This document shows, in pieces, positions 16,938-25,930 of a stretch of 64,000 nucleotides of DNA. The notes beneath the pieces were generated by a model that made no database searches, had not been told where the DNA came from, and worked only from the letters and a program-made list of their open reading frames with translations. Position 1 is the first letter of the stretch, and each line of letters opens with the position of its first letter. The stretch covers positions 62,001 to 126,000 of the forward strand of contig NZ_CAMLDC010000010.1 of NCBI RefSeq assembly GCF_946478805.1, in the 5' to 3' direction. Source of the stretch: an uncultured Fluviicola sp. (GTDB taxonomy: Bacteria; Bacteroidota; Bacteroidia; Flavobacteriales; Crocinitomicaceae). The translations under genes and the position numbers were made by a program.

Positions 16938-19900
16938 ATGAAGAAACTAGTTGCTTGGGTCATGATTGGCGCAATGGTTATGAGCCTTCGAATGCCGAAC
17001 CTACCAGAACAGACACCTGGCGCTCCATTATGGATGCGCTACCCGATCATCTCACCGGATGGAAAAACCATTGTTTTCACTTACAAAGGAGACATTTACC
17101 AGGTTCCTGCAACCGGTGGAACTGCCACTCCGATAACCTTGAGCGAATCCTATGACTTCATGCCGGTATTTTCACCCGACGGAAAAACCATTTATTTCGC
17201 GTCGGACCGCTACGGGAATTTTGATGTATTCTCCGTTCCGTTAATCGGTGGAGCAACTAAAAGGCTCACACTTCATTCAAGCAACGATTATCCGCAATGT
17301 ACTTCACCGGATGGAAAACGAATCGTGTTCATTGCCTCCCGTGTAGACAATGCTGCTATGTCACAGTTTCCTTATGGAGCTTTGGGCGAAGTATATTCTG
17401 TTGGGATTGATGGCGGACGCGAAAAACAGGAACTTTCGATCGCAGCTGAAAACATCAAATGGAACAAAGCCGGAACAAAAATGATTTTTCATGATAAAAA
17501 AGGATACGAAGATTCCTGGAGAAAACACCATCAATCATCCGTAACACGGGATTTGTGGATGTATGAAAAAACAGGCGATAAGTTCACCAAACTAACTGAG
17601 TTTGCAGGAGAAGACCGGAATCCGGTTTGGAATAACGATGAAAGCAGCATTTATTACCTGAGCGAAAAAAGCGGCTCCTACAATATCTGGAAAATGAATC
17701 CGAATTCACCAGGCTCAGCAACCCAGGTTTCAAAGTTTGATAAAAACCCGGTTCGCTTCCTCTCAGTTTCCGATAACAACATACTTTGTTACGGGTATGA
17801 TGGAGAAATTTACACCCAAAAAGAGGGTTCAAATCCGGAAAAAGTCAGCATTCAAATTAACGCGGAAGACCGGAACGCGGATACCAAAAACATTTCGGAA
17901 ACAAGTGGAGCTTCTGAAATTGCTGTTGCACCAAGCGGAAAAGAGGTTGTTTTCACCAATCATGGCGATGTATATGCTGTTTCACTTGAAAACGGTGTAA
18001 CCAAACAGATCACCAGTACACCGGAAGAGGAACGCAATGTCAGCTTCTCTCCCGATGGAAAAGCAATTCTGTACGCATCCGAAAGAAATAACATCTGGGG
18101 AATTTATCAGACAACCATGATCCGGAAAGAAGACAGTCATTTCTACGCCTCTACCCTTTTGAAAGAAGAAGCACTGGTTGTTACTGAAAATGAATCGTTC
18201 CAACCGCAATATTCCCCGGACGGAAAGGAAATTGCTTTCCTGGAAAACAGAACCGCAGTAAGCGTTTACAATATCGCAAGTAAAAAGATCCGCAACGTGT
18301 TACCCGCAAACAAAAACTATTCTTATAGTGATGGCGACCAAACATTCAATTGGGCTCCGGACAGCAAGTACATATTGGTTTCTTACTTACAGGATGGAAA
18401 CTGGCACGAACAAATCGGATTAGTGGATGTTAACGGGGGGAAACCAATGCTTGAACTGACACAAAACGGGTTCTCGAATGGCGGACCGAAATTCCAAATG
18501 GATGGAAAAGCAGTTTTATGGTTCTCCAATCGCGACGGGATGAAAAATGTAGCAAGCCATGGTTCCCAGCAAGATGCTTATGCTTTGTTCCTGGATCAGA
18601 ATGCCTTTGACTTGTTCAAAATGAAAAAAGCCGATTATGAGCTTTGGAAAGAACAAAAGGAGAAGACTGACAAGGAAAAAGATAAGACCAAGGAATCCGA
18701 AACAGCAAAAAAAGGAAAAGGTGAAAAAGCGGACACAACCAAAAAGACAGAGCCATTAAAAATCGACATGACTGGATTGATGGATCGCCAGGTGCGATTG
18801 ACCGAAAACTCTTCCTTCCTGCAAGATGCATTCCTGGATCCGAAAGGAGAAAAACTGTATTACCTCACTCCGAATGAAGACGGAACCAATTTATATGTCC
18901 GCAACTTCAAGGATCACGAAACAAAATTATTGATTCCCTTAAAAGCTGGAGGTGTTTGGAGCACTTCCATGGACAAGGAAGGGAAGAATATTTTTGCAGT
19001 GATTGAAGGAAAATTAACGCGACTGGATTTGGAAAAAGGGGAACGAAAAGACATTCCTTTCAAAGCAGAACGCACACAAGACAGTTATGCAGAACGCGCT
19101 TACCTGTTCGAGCACATGTGGAGACAAGTGAAAACAAAATTCTATGTTGCAGATCTTCAGGGAACCGATTGGAATTATTACAAATCGACCTATCTAAAGT
19201 TCCTTCCTCACATCAATAACAATTATGATTTTGCCGAAATGTGCAGCGAATTATTGGGTGAATTGAACGCATCTCACACAGGTTGCCGTTTCTATCCACG
19301 TCGCGAAAATGCAGATGAGACAGCACAATTGGGTGTGATCCTGGATGAAAGTTTCACTGGAACGGGTTTGAAGATTGCAGAAATCCTGGACAAAGGCCCG
19401 CTGGTGAGCTCCGAAACAAAAATAAAATCCGGTGCGATCATCGAAAAAATCGATGGTGTGGAAATCAAACCGGAATTGAACTATTACTCCCTGTTGAATC
19501 GCAAATCCGGCAAACCGGTCTTACTGTCCATTTATGATCCGTCGAATGGAAAACGTTGGGACGAAATCATTAAACCGATTTCTGCTGGAATGCAAAGCGA
19601 ACTGCTTTACCAACGATGGGTGAAACGCATGCAGGCAATGACCGAAAAATTATCTGATGGTAAATTGGGTTACATGCATGTTCGCGGAATGGACGACAAC
19701 AGCTACCGCGAATTCTACAATCAGGTAATGGGAAAATACATTAACAAGGAAGCCTTGATCGTGGACACCAGATTCAACGGTGGAGGTTGGTTGCATGACG
19801 ATCTGGCGACCTTTTTGTCCGGAAAACAATACATCAATTTCGTGCCGAGAGGCCAAAAAATCGGAATTGAACCAGGTTCCAAATGGACCAAACCAAGCTG

Positions 19901-20207
19901 TGTCATCATGGGAGAAGGAAACTACTCCGATGCTCATATGTTCCCGGTTGTTTACAAAACGTTGAATATCGGTAAACTGATCGGAATGCCAGTACCAGGA
20001 ACAGGAACAGCAGTTTGGTGGGAAAACTTACAGGATCACTCACTGACTTTCGGGATTCCACAGGTCGGGGTCATGACCATGGACGGTAAATACTACGAAA
20101 ACAACCAATGCGAACCGGATTTCAAAGTAGCAAACGACTACAACACCATGTTGAAAGGTGAAGATGCACAATTGAAAAAAGCAGTGGATGTCTTATTGGG
20201 AAAATAA
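16938..20207 (+). CDS. Tricorn-like S41 serine peptidase with beta-propellers and PDZ
   Basis: A 1089 aa protein like tricorn protease. After an N-terminal hydrophobic leader, PD40/TolB-like propeller repeats (several ISPDGKTIVF and FSPDGKTIYFA motifs) fill about 30-560. A charged Lys/Glu-rich linker lies at ~565-620, then more propeller-like sequence, a helical domain, a PDZ domain (~805-890), and the S41 catalytic core (~895-1089). The nucleophile is probably S997 in GNYSDAHMFP; DTRFNGGGWL is the substrate-cradle loop. Tricorn digests oligopeptides in archaea; Bacteroidota homologues are usually exported peptidases. Ends in a strong terminator. Confidence 0.93.
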   Translation: MKKLVAWVMIGAMVMSLRMPNLPEQTPGAPLWMRYPIISPDGKTIVFTYKGDIYQVPATGGTATPITLSESYDFMPVFSPDGKTIYFASDRYGNFDVFSVPLIGGATKRLTLHSSNDYPQCTSPDGKRIVFIASRVDNAAMSQFPYGALGEVYSVGIDGGREKQELSIAAENIKWNKAGTKMIFHDKKGYEDSWRKHHQSSVTRDLWMYEKTGDKFTKLTEFAGEDRNPVWNNDESSIYYLSEKSGSYNIWKMNPNSPGSATQVSKFDKNPVRFLSVSDNNILCYGYDGEIYTQKEGSNPEKVSIQINAEDRNADTKNISETSGASEIAVAPSGKEVVFTNHGDVYAVSLENGVTKQITSTPEEERNVSFSPDGKAILYASERNNIWGIYQTTMIRKEDSHFYASTLLKEEALVVTENESFQPQYSPDGKEIAFLENRTAVSVYNIASKKIRNVLPANKNYSYSDGDQTFNWAPDSKYILVSYLQDGNWHEQIGLVDVNGGKPMLELTQNGFSNGGPKFQMDGKAVLWFSNRDGMKNVASHGSQQDAYALFLDQNAFDLFKMKKADYELWKEQKEKTDKEKDKTKESETAKKGKGEKADTTKKTEPLKIDMTGLMDRQVRLTENSSFLQDAFLDPKGEKLYYLTPNEDGTNLYVRNFKDHETKLLIPLKAGGVWSTSMDKEGKNIFAVIEGKLTRLDLEKGERKDIPFKAERTQDSYAERAYLFEHMWRQVKTKFYVADLQGTDWNYYKSTYLKFLPHINNNYDFAEMCSELLGELNASHTGCRFYPRRENADETAQLGVILDESFTGTGLKIAEILDKGPLVSSETKIKSGAIIEKIDGVEIKPELNYYSLLNRKSGKPVLLSIYDPSNGKRWDEIIKPISAGMQSELLYQRWVKRMQAMTEKLSDGKLGYMHVRGMDDNSYREFYNQVMGKYINKEALIVDTRFNGGGWLHDDLATFLSGKQYINFVPRGQKIGIEPGSKWTKPSCVIMGEGNYSDAHMFPVVYKTLNIGKLIGMPVPGTGTAVWWENLQDHSLTFGIPQVGVMTMDGKYYENNQCEPDFKVANDYNTMLKGEDAQLKKAVDVLLGK

Positions 20208-20225
20208 AACAAATTAGAATAAAGC

Positions 20226-20263
20226 AAATCCCCGACTCCAATGCGCACGGAATCGGGGATTTG
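20226..20263 (+). terminator. Terminator after the tricorn-like gene
   Basis: AAATCCCCGA and TCGGGGATTT form a 10 bp stem followed by TTGTTTTGTT. Confidence 0.85.
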
Positions 20264-20383
20264 TTTTGTTAGAATCAATTTGAAACACCAATCAATCAAT
20301 AGAAGAAAGGCTTTATCCCTAATAGTTCTAAAACAATTATAAAGCAGCTAAATTAGGGTAAGTTATTCTACTAAAATCATCTT

Positions 20384-21454
20384 ATGAAAAGAAGTCTTTT
20401 ATGCTTTTTATTGATTCTAACAGGTGCCCTTACCTCCTGTAAAAAGGAAAAAGACTACCTCTACGTCATCAAATCTCCGGTTATCTATTCAGAAGATTCC
20501 CTTGAGTTCTCAGCCCCGGTTTTCTACGGACAAAACAATTTCATTTTATACGATTCAAAAACAATTCTATATCACAACAAATCTGTATTTTATGGGTGTG
20601 GAACAGGAATTGATTTCACAAAACCAGCAAGACTTTACCTTTCTCCAGATAGTTTTACTGAAATTAAGTATTCTAAATTGGCACATTTTCTAAAAACAAA
20701 ATTCAATTGGAAAAAGGGTTTCCATAGCAAAATCATGTCCATTGCCTCTTCGACCGATACAATTAGAAACCCGGGGTATACCGCATTGATGAATTTCATG
20801 AAAAGGCACAAAGAGATATTATGCTCAGTTCGAAAATGGACAGAAGAAGAGGAATATACTGCGAAAGCGAAAATTAAAAAAGGAAAATACGAACCGCATA
20901 AAATTAAGTGGAAAACTGGATTCGCAGATGGAAATAAATTATTTACATTGGAATATCCGGTTCGTTTTCTTGAACCAATTGAACAAAAAAAGGAAGAGAT
21001 TGGAAACTTAATAAAACCATCAAAAAAGACAAATCTGACAAAATATTTCTACCCAAACATGTCTTCTTGCGGCGGCGCCCTTTATGGCTATTACGACAGG
21101 CACACACTGGTGAAAATCGACTCCAGATACAATGCTGAGCTGGGTTATTCTCAGAAAATAATTCAATACGAAAATGAGGAAATCACACAAATCATTTATG
21201 CAGAGCATTTTGCGAAATGGGATGAATACCTCGAAAAATATCCTAATGACGAAGAAACTGACGAAAAAAAGATGAGCTACACAGATGACCGTTTAGAAAT
21301 CGATTTCTATCCGGTAAAAAAGATTCGAACATATTCCAATAACCAACTAACAAAAAATGTCGTTTCTGAAGAAAGCATTCAACAACTACTCGATTGTGCC
21401 AAACAAATGGAAAAGGAATTAAGTAGCGAAAAGCAATTGGTTAAAGTCGAATAA
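20384..21454 (+). CDS. Hypothetical lipoprotein
   Basis: A 356 aa protein with a lipoprotein signal (LLILTGALTSCKKEKD, lipobox Cys at 19). The mature part is Lys-, Tyr- and Asp-rich. I recognise no domain. It is followed within about 20 bp by a small membrane protein gene that is probably co-transcribed. Confidence 0.65.
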   Translation: MKRSLLCFLLILTGALTSCKKEKDYLYVIKSPVIYSEDSLEFSAPVFYGQNNFILYDSKTILYHNKSVFYGCGTGIDFTKPARLYLSPDSFTEIKYSKLAHFLKTKFNWKKGFHSKIMSIASSTDTIRNPGYTALMNFMKRHKEILCSVRKWTEEEEYTAKAKIKKGKYEPHKIKWKTGFADGNKLFTLEYPVRFLEPIEQKKEEIGNLIKPSKKTNLTKYFYPNMSSCGGALYGYYDRHTLVKIDSRYNAELGYSQKIIQYENEEITQIIYAEHFAKWDEYLEKYPNDEETDEKKMSYTDDRLEIDFYPVKKIRTYSNNQLTKNVVSEESIQQLLDCAKQMEKELSSEKQLVKVE

Positions 21455-21475
21455 TTAATTAGCAATTTAGACGTC

Positions 21476-21634
21476 ATGAGTAAAAAATCTAAAATTCTGA
21501 TCCATTGCATCATCGGGATAGCAGCAATATCTTTGACCTATTATTGCATCTCCATATATCAGGAACATAAGCGTTTCGAAGCTGCCAATAAAGCATGGGC
21601 TAAAAAATATCCTATGCTCAAATTTGAGTTTTAG
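21476..21634 (+). CDS. Small single-TM protein
   Basis: A 52 aa frame (MSKKSKILIHC then a hydrophobic helix AAISLTYYCISI and a charged C-terminus EHKRFEAANKAWAKKYP). The basic N-terminus and single membrane helix suggest a small inner membrane protein. It follows the lipoprotein gene closely. Translation is not proven. Confidence 0.45.
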   Translation: MSKKSKILIHCIIGIAAISLTYYCISIYQEHKRFEAANKAWAKKYPMLKFEF

Positions 21635-21678
21635 ATAGTTGATTTAACAAACTTCAAGAAATTAATTTTAACTATTTT

Positions 21679-22017
21679 ATGAGCAATTCACTCACTTGGG
21701 ACGAATTCATGCACGTGGAAATGCGCGTCGGAACCGTTATTGCCGCGGAACCATTTCCCGAAGTCCGCAATCCGGCATACAAGATCACGATCGATTTTGG
21801 AGAATTCGGGATCCGGAAAACCTCCGCGCAAGTAACAGCTCTTTACCAGGCTGAAGAATTGATTGGCAAACAAGTCGTAGCCGTCATCAATTTCCCGCCC
21901 AAACAAATTGCCAATATGATGAGCGAGTGCCTGATTTTAGGTGGAATCGGAGAAAATAAGGAAGTGACTTTATTACAACCGGAGCGTACAGTGAAAAACG
22001 GAACGCGGATTGGGTAG
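21679..22017 (+). CDS. csaA: tRNA-binding protein CsaA
   Basis: A 112 aa protein made of one OB-fold EMAP/tRNA-binding domain. It opens with WDEFMHVEMRVGTVIAAEPFPEVRNPAYK, a signature of CsaA, with FGEFGIRKTSAQVT and the PPKQIANMMSECLILG segment of the family. CsaA is described as a secretion-related chaperone that also binds tRNA in Bacillus. Full length and intact. Confidence 0.9.
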   Translation: MSNSLTWDEFMHVEMRVGTVIAAEPFPEVRNPAYKITIDFGEFGIRKTSAQVTALYQAEELIGKQVVAVINFPPKQIANMMSECLILGGIGENKEVTLLQPERTVKNGTRIG

Positions 22018-22138
22018 AAGAATTGAAAAATGGAGAATGGGAAAATTGGAAAATTGAAAAATTGAAAAATTGAAAAGGAGTTAATGATAGTTTCCCGAAT
22101 CGAGAATGTTTTGAAAATTCCTGCTTTTCAATTCTCCA

Positions 22139-22714
22139 TTATAAATTTTCAATTCGCTGCGCCTGCGCCATATGCCGTTGATTATGGTAAATCACAAATC
22201 GAAACGTGTCACCCAATTTCAATTTGATCAATTTCGAAATACTGATCGCCGTTCTGGTTTTATTCAAGCTGATTTTGTGCGCATCCTCCAACAATTGAAG
22301 CAATTCCGTTTGCTGATCCGCAAACTCTTGAATGACCTGTTTGTCCAATTTGCTATTGACCGGATTCATATTTTTGAAGGTCTTCATTTTATTCAGTTTT
22401 GCCTTTGGCAACATGCTATTGGCGAAATAATTGCCCAACCATCCACTTTTGAAAACAGCATTTTCCTTCCCCCTTTGGAGGGGGATTGAGGGGGAGGAAG
22501 AGAGTTGCTTAACAATTTGTTTTTTGATTTCCGGGAGATAAAACCGTCCGTACAAATTCAAATGCTCCAGACATTCCAGAATGCTCCAACTGGTTTCGTC
22601 TGGTTTGTGATTGAGTACTTCTTCAGGTAACTGCATGAAAGTCCTGGCTTCCTGGATGAGCTGCTTGGTCCTGTTTGCCAAATCAACCAACAATGCTTCT
22701 GTCTGTATTTTCAT
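22139..22714 (-). CDS. DinB/YfiT-like four-helix protein
   Basis: A 191 aa protein with the DinB fold pattern: SWSILECLEHLNLYG (first metal-site His) and YHNQRHMAQAQRI (C-terminal His pair). DinB-like proteins bind a metal through a His triad and often act as thiol-dependent transferases. At about residues 71-82 there is a Pro/Ser/Arg-rich insert (SPSIPLQRGKE) encoded by a palindromic repeat, not usual for the fold. ATG at 22714 is preferred to an upstream TTG. Confidence 0.8.
   Translation of the reverse strand: MKIQTEALLVDLANRTKQLIQEARTFMQLPEEVLNHKPDETSWSILECLEHLNLYGRFYLPEIKKQIVKQLSSSPSIPLQRGKENAVFKSGWLGNYFANSMLPKAKLNKMKTFKNMNPVNSKLDKQVIQEFADQQTELLQLLEDAHKISLNKTRTAISISKLIKLKLGDTFRFVIYHNQRHMAQAQRIENL
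22465..22500. repeat. C/G-rich palindromic repeat inside the DinB gene
   Basis: CCCCCTTTGGAGGGGG is a hairpin and is followed by GAGGGGGAGGAAG, which can also pair with the upstream CTTCCCCC. The same kind of CCCCCTTTGGAGGGGG element is widespread in Bacteroidota genomes in my recollection. Here it adds an in-frame peptide. Confidence 0.7.
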
Positions 22715-22769
22715 CTCGTTTATTTTTGACAAAGGTCATGAACTCCCATTCAAAAAACATTGATTGAAA

Positions 22770-23303
22770 TCAAGGCTTTTTCAAGCGCGACAACGTTTCG
22801 GGTGTCATCCGCAAATAGTTTGCAATGTGCCTGTTGGAAATCTCCTGGAACAGGATCGGACTGCGTTTCAAAACCCGCTCAAAACGTTCCTTGGGAGAAG
22901 CGGTCAAGAGGTCCTTTTCACGTTCAATTTGCTGGATAACCAAATCTTCCAGGATTTTTACCCACAACTTCAGGTGATTTTCATCCTGGTAGATAAACTC
23001 CATGAACCCTTTTTTGGGGATGACCTTCACACGTGTCTTTTTGATTGCCTGAATGACAAACTCAGAAGGTTTTTCAGTCAGGAACGAATCGAGTGAAACC
23101 AAAATATTATTTTGATAACCGAATCGAATGGTTCGTTCTTCGTCCGCATCCACAACAAAAACCCTTAAACTTCCTTCCTCAATGAAATAGATATTGGTAT
23201 CGGTACTTCCGGCAGTTTTCAGAAATGCATTGCGTTCAATCGTAATTATTCTTTCAATGAGGTCATTGGTTTCGATCAACCTGATCAGATCTGCCTGTTT
23301 CAT
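22770..23303 (-). CDS. Crp/Fnr-family regulator with cNMP-binding domain
   Basis: A 177 aa protein. The N-terminal ~120 residues form a cNMP-binding beta-roll (NIYFIEEGSLRVFVVDADEERTIRFGY ... NILVSLDSFLTEKPSEF). The C-terminal helices contain a short HTH (ISNRHIANYLRMTPETLSRLKK). No Cys for an FeS cluster is visible, so it is more Crp-like than Fnr-like. Such stand-alone regulators are very common in Bacteroidota. Regulated genes unknown. Confidence 0.88.
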   Translation of the reverse strand: MKQADLIRLIETNDLIERIITIERNAFLKTAGSTDTNIYFIEEGSLRVFVVDADEERTIRFGYQNNILVSLDSFLTEKPSEFVIQAIKKTRVKVIPKKGFMEFIYQDENHLKLWVKILEDLVIQQIEREKDLLTASPKERFERVLKRSPILFQEISNRHIANYLRMTPETLSRLKKP

Positions 23304-23311
23304 GTGTTAGC

Positions 23312-23671
23312 TTAGTGAACGTTTAAAGGAATATCGTACAATTTATGAAAGGATAACTTATCCCAATAACCTCGCTGAAAAACAATTTTGTCATCAATCA
23401 CATGAAAAAAACCGCACCCGCGCATTCCTTTCGGATCTTTCCATTCTAAAATCGCCCATTCGCCGTCTTCGAAGATATTCTCCGGTATACAGACCATTTT
23501 GGCACTTGCAAATTCACTTGTAAACATTTCCCTGATTGCCGCCTTGCCAATTACCGGTTCATTCGCAACCTGGTGATTGATCGCATTCTCTTCATACAAT
23601 TCAGCAATTTTCTCGCCGTCTGCTTCATTGAACAAATGAATCCATTTTTCTAAAACTTCTTTCGGTGTCAT
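23312..23671 (-). CDS. NTF2-like/SnoaL-type protein
   Basis: A 119 aa protein with the NTF2-like pattern: MTPKEVLEKWIHLFNEADGEKIAELYEENAINHQVANEPVIGKAAIREMF, then four beta strands. Similar proteins are small isomerases, hydrolases or ligand binders; no specific function can be set. It lies 8 bp downstream of the Crp-like gene and is likely co-transcribed. The longer frame starting at 24034 is rejected because its first 120 residues are the antisense of the next gene. Confidence 0.85.
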   Translation of the reverse strand: MTPKEVLEKWIHLFNEADGEKIAELYEENAINHQVANEPVIGKAAIREMFTSEFASAKMVCIPENIFEDGEWAILEWKDPKGMRGCGFFHVIDDKIVFQRGYWDKLSFHKLYDIPLNVH

Positions 23672-23809
23672 TTTCTTACCCTTCTTGGAAGAATAAAAAT
23701 ACAAAAATGACCACCGATCTGATCCAAACTGTGAATACTGCAATTTTTCAGATAAATCGTATAACACAAATCCGGTGGAAACTTTCCAAATTAAAATAAA
23801 TAAAAAAGT

Positions 23810-24544
23810 ATGCCGGAAGGTCCATCCATCGTCATCCTGAAAGAGGGAGTGCAAAAGTTTAACCGCAAGAAGATCGTCGAAGTGAGCGGAAACAGCAAAA
23901 TTGACCAGTCGCGGCTGGCAGGTCAAAAAGTGCTTGAATTCAAAAGCTGGGGCAAACATTTCCTGATCTGTTTCAGTGGATTTACATTGAAGATCCATTT
24001 TCTGATGTTCGGAAGTTACCGTATTGACGAACAAAAACCGGAAGCTTCTGCACGCTTATCGTTCGTGTTTGAAAACGGAGAATTGAACTTCTATTCCTGT
24101 TCGGTCAAATTTTTAGAAGGAGACCTGGATTCTCATTACGACTGGAGTGGTGATGTGATGAACGATACCTGGGATCCGAAAAAAGCCAAAGCAAAACTCA
24201 AAGAACGTCCTAACCTGATGGTCTGTGATGCACTTTTGGAACAGGATATTTTCGGAGGCGTCGGCAATATCATCAAAAACGAAGTATTGTATCGCATCAA
24301 AATACATCCGGAATCGGTGGTTGGCAAATTATCCGAAGCAAAACTGAACAGTTTGATCAAAGAAGCTCGCATTTACAGCTTTCAATTCCTGGAATGGAAA
24401 AAGAATTATGAGTTGAAAAAACATTGGTTGGCGCATACGAAAACATGGTGTTTGCGCTGCAATTTGCCGATTATAAAAAAATATACAGGAGTAAAGAACA
24501 GGCGCAGTTTCTTTTGTGTGAACTGCCAGAAATTACGTCTGTGA
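23810..24544 (+). CDS. DNA glycosylase/AP lyase, Fpg/Nei family
   Basis: A 244 aa enzyme starting MPEGPS, with Pro2 as the catalytic nucleophile and Glu3. It has the central GGVGNIIKNEVLYR helix-two-turn-helix and a C-terminal zinc finger of the CxxC-x(~20)-CxxC type (about 213-240). It removes oxidised bases from DNA and nicks the strand. The lower length compared to ~270 aa Fpg suits an endonuclease VIII-like member. It ends just left of the provirus border. Confidence 0.93.
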   Translation: MPEGPSIVILKEGVQKFNRKKIVEVSGNSKIDQSRLAGQKVLEFKSWGKHFLICFSGFTLKIHFLMFGSYRIDEQKPEASARLSFVFENGELNFYSCSVKFLEGDLDSHYDWSGDVMNDTWDPKKAKAKLKERPNLMVCDALLEQDIFGGVGNIIKNEVLYRIKIHPESVVGKLSEAKLNSLIKEARIYSFQFLEWKKNYELKKHWLAHTKTWCLRCNLPIIKKYTGVKNRRSFFCVNCQKLRL

Positions 24545-24552
24545 ATTTTCCA

Positions 24553-24612
24553 AAAGAAAAAATCCCAAAGGTTTGCACCTTCGGGATTCAATTTCCTGCG
24601 GAGAATGTAGGA
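24553..24612. repeat. 60 bp direct repeat, copy 1, with att core and minus-strand terminator
   Basis: This segment is 59/60 identical to 24724-24783, 171 bp to the right. It contains a hairpin (AATCCC ... GGGATT, 24561-24588) that on the minus strand ends in a T run, and the att core TTCCTGCGGAGAATGTAGGA which continues TT. The core equals the tRNA-Ser 3' end plus flank at 44935-44956. I read it as the original downstream end of tRNA-Ser, including its terminator. Confidence 0.85.
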
Positions 24613-24723
24613 TTGAAGATCCTGGAGGGGATCAGCTAATCAAATTGAATCCCTTCGTTTTCTTCGAAAACTTTAGGCTTTTTCTTCTTATGACTTTACC
24701 GAAAACAATTCCGGAAAGTCACC

Positions 24724-24783
24724 AAAGAAAAAATCCCAAAGGTTTACACCTTCGGGATTCAATTTCCTGCGGAGAATGTAGGA
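24724..24783. repeat. 60 bp direct repeat, copy 2, likely attL of the provirus
   Basis: Second copy of the 60 bp unit, one mismatch. It matches the att core at 44935 over 20 bp (TTCCTGCGGAGAATGTAGGA) at 24764-24783. It lies 76 bp from the stop codon of the repressor gene, the first element gene, so it is the nearest left boundary. The hairpin at 24732-24759 could terminate the repressor transcript. Confidence 0.8.
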
Positions 24784-24859
24784 AACTACGGCGATCCAAC
24801 TCTGCTATTTCCTCTACCCCTTTATTTTCCTTTCTTTCCATAGGGATTTTATCACATTT

Positions 24860-25222
24860 TTAGGCTTGGCGCTTTGGCGCTTTTTGGTACTCCGACAGCA
24901 TTTCCCGTAGAATTTTGTTTTCCTGGTCCTTGACTTCCAATAACTCCTGATAAAGTTTTTCTGTTTTATTTGATTTATTTAACAGAATGTCGGGATCATC
25001 AACAGGTTTTTGGTAAAATTTCTCACCGTACCCCGTCAAAATCCAATTAGCATTTACCTCCGGAATCATCGCTAAAATTTTTGCAAGGACATCGCTCGAA
25101 AGAGAAGATTCAAGAGCTTTACCACGAAAGTTTCCCGAAGAAACACCTATATCTGAAAAAAATTTTTCTTTATTAACTCCTTTATTTTCAAGGACTTCAA
25201 TTACTCTTCTCTTCACTGACAT
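24860..25222 (-). CDS. Phage-type transcriptional repressor, XRE/CI-like
   Basis: A 120 aa protein starting SVKRRVIEVLENKGVNKEKF, with an HTH around 20-50 (FFSDIGVSSGNFRGKALES) followed by the NANWILTGYGEKFY motif typical of Bacteroidota prophage repressors, and a helical C-terminal tail suited for oligomerisation. It faces away from the early genes across a palindrome-bearing region. It likely keeps the provirus silent. The ATG at 25222 is chosen because the upstream extension reads through the operator region. Confidence 0.85.
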   Translation of the reverse strand: MSVKRRVIEVLENKGVNKEKFFSDIGVSSGNFRGKALESSLSSDVLAKILAMIPEVNANWILTGYGEKFYQKPVDDPDILLNKSNKTEKLYQELLEVKDQENKILREMLSEYQKAPKRQA

Positions 25223-25248
25223 GAAAAAATTTTTACTTAAATTGTTTT

Positions 25249-25291
25249 TGTTGCAAAAATTTTTGCAACATTTGACGAACAATAATGTTCG
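25249..25291. promoter_or_regulatory. Divergent control region with two palindromes
   Basis: The 22 bp perfect palindrome (TGTTGCAAAAA joined to TTTTTGCAACA, 25249-25270) is followed by CGAACA-ATAA-TGTTCG (25276-25291). Both lie between the divergent repressor (25222) and HTH gene (25335), where the genetic switch of a temperate virus is expected. They are candidate operators for the repressor or its antagonist. Confidence 0.75.
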
Positions 25292-25334
25292 CTATAAGTA
25301 AAAATAGGTTTTTAACTGTAAATCAAAAAAACAG

Positions 25335-25613
25335 ATGCTGAAGTATAGAATTGAAGAGCTGCTAAACGAGATCCCACACCAAAAAGCAAAACTGGCTACG
25401 AATTGGTTACCACAGCAATTAGGGGTCACTCCGAAAACCTGGAGAGTATGGAAGAAACTACAACAGGAGGACTCCGGAGACATCCCATCCGAAAAATTAT
25501 TTCAGATAGCGACTTTTTTCAATGTGGAACCGGCAGACCTATTCACAGAGTTGCCGGAACCGATCACACCGGAACGCCCGGACTTTAACGCAACCAAAAT
25601 CGATGAGATATGA
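25335..25613 (+). CDS. Small HTH protein, Cro-like
   Basis: A 92 aa protein with an XRE-like HTH: LGVTPKTWRVWKKLQQED and the pattern PSEKLFQIATFFNVEPADLF typical of Cro/CI-type proteins. It is the first gene to the right of the divergent switch, so a Cro-like antagonist role is likely. It overlaps the next gene by 4 bp. A paralogue with the same layout is at 26173. Confidence 0.75.
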   Translation: MLKYRIEELLNEIPHQKAKLATNWLPQQLGVTPKTWRVWKKLQQEDSGDIPSEKLFQIATFFNVEPADLFTELPEPITPERPDFNATKIDEI

Positions 25614-25930
25614 AACAGATTCCCTTTTCAGCAAAAGAACGACTGAAAATTTACGAATTGGCTTTGGGTGATTGGACCGGACGTTCAGCATACACAAACG
25701 AAGGGCTTTGCTTTTACTTCCTCAAAAAGTACGGGCTTGTTCATGATCACCCATATGTAATAATAGAAGCAAACTTTCCTGAATTATGGGAACAACGCCC
25801 CGAAAGCAATAATGAAGGGGGGTTTTGGTTTGAAGTAGAATCCATAAGAGGTAGATACCTACGGCGCATTTGCTTAATAGCAGCCATTGAAGAAGTTAAA
25901 CTAAAAATTGAAAACGATGAGAAAAAATGA
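25610..25930 (+). CDS. Early provirus protein, unknown
   Basis: A 106 aa soluble protein (SAKERLKIYELALGDW ... LCFYFLKKYGL). No family recognised. It overlaps both neighbours, which marks it as part of the early operon. Confidence 0.6.
   Translation: MKQIPFSAKERLKIYELALGDWTGRSAYTNEGLCFYFLKKYGLVHDHPYVIIEANFPELWEQRPESNNEGGFWFEVESIRGRYLRRICLIAAIEEVKLKIENDEKK

Noticed and set aside
23672..24034. N-terminal extension of the NTF2-like protein (minus strand)
   Set aside because: This stretch is antisense of the Fpg/Nei-type gene start and contains no conserved segment.
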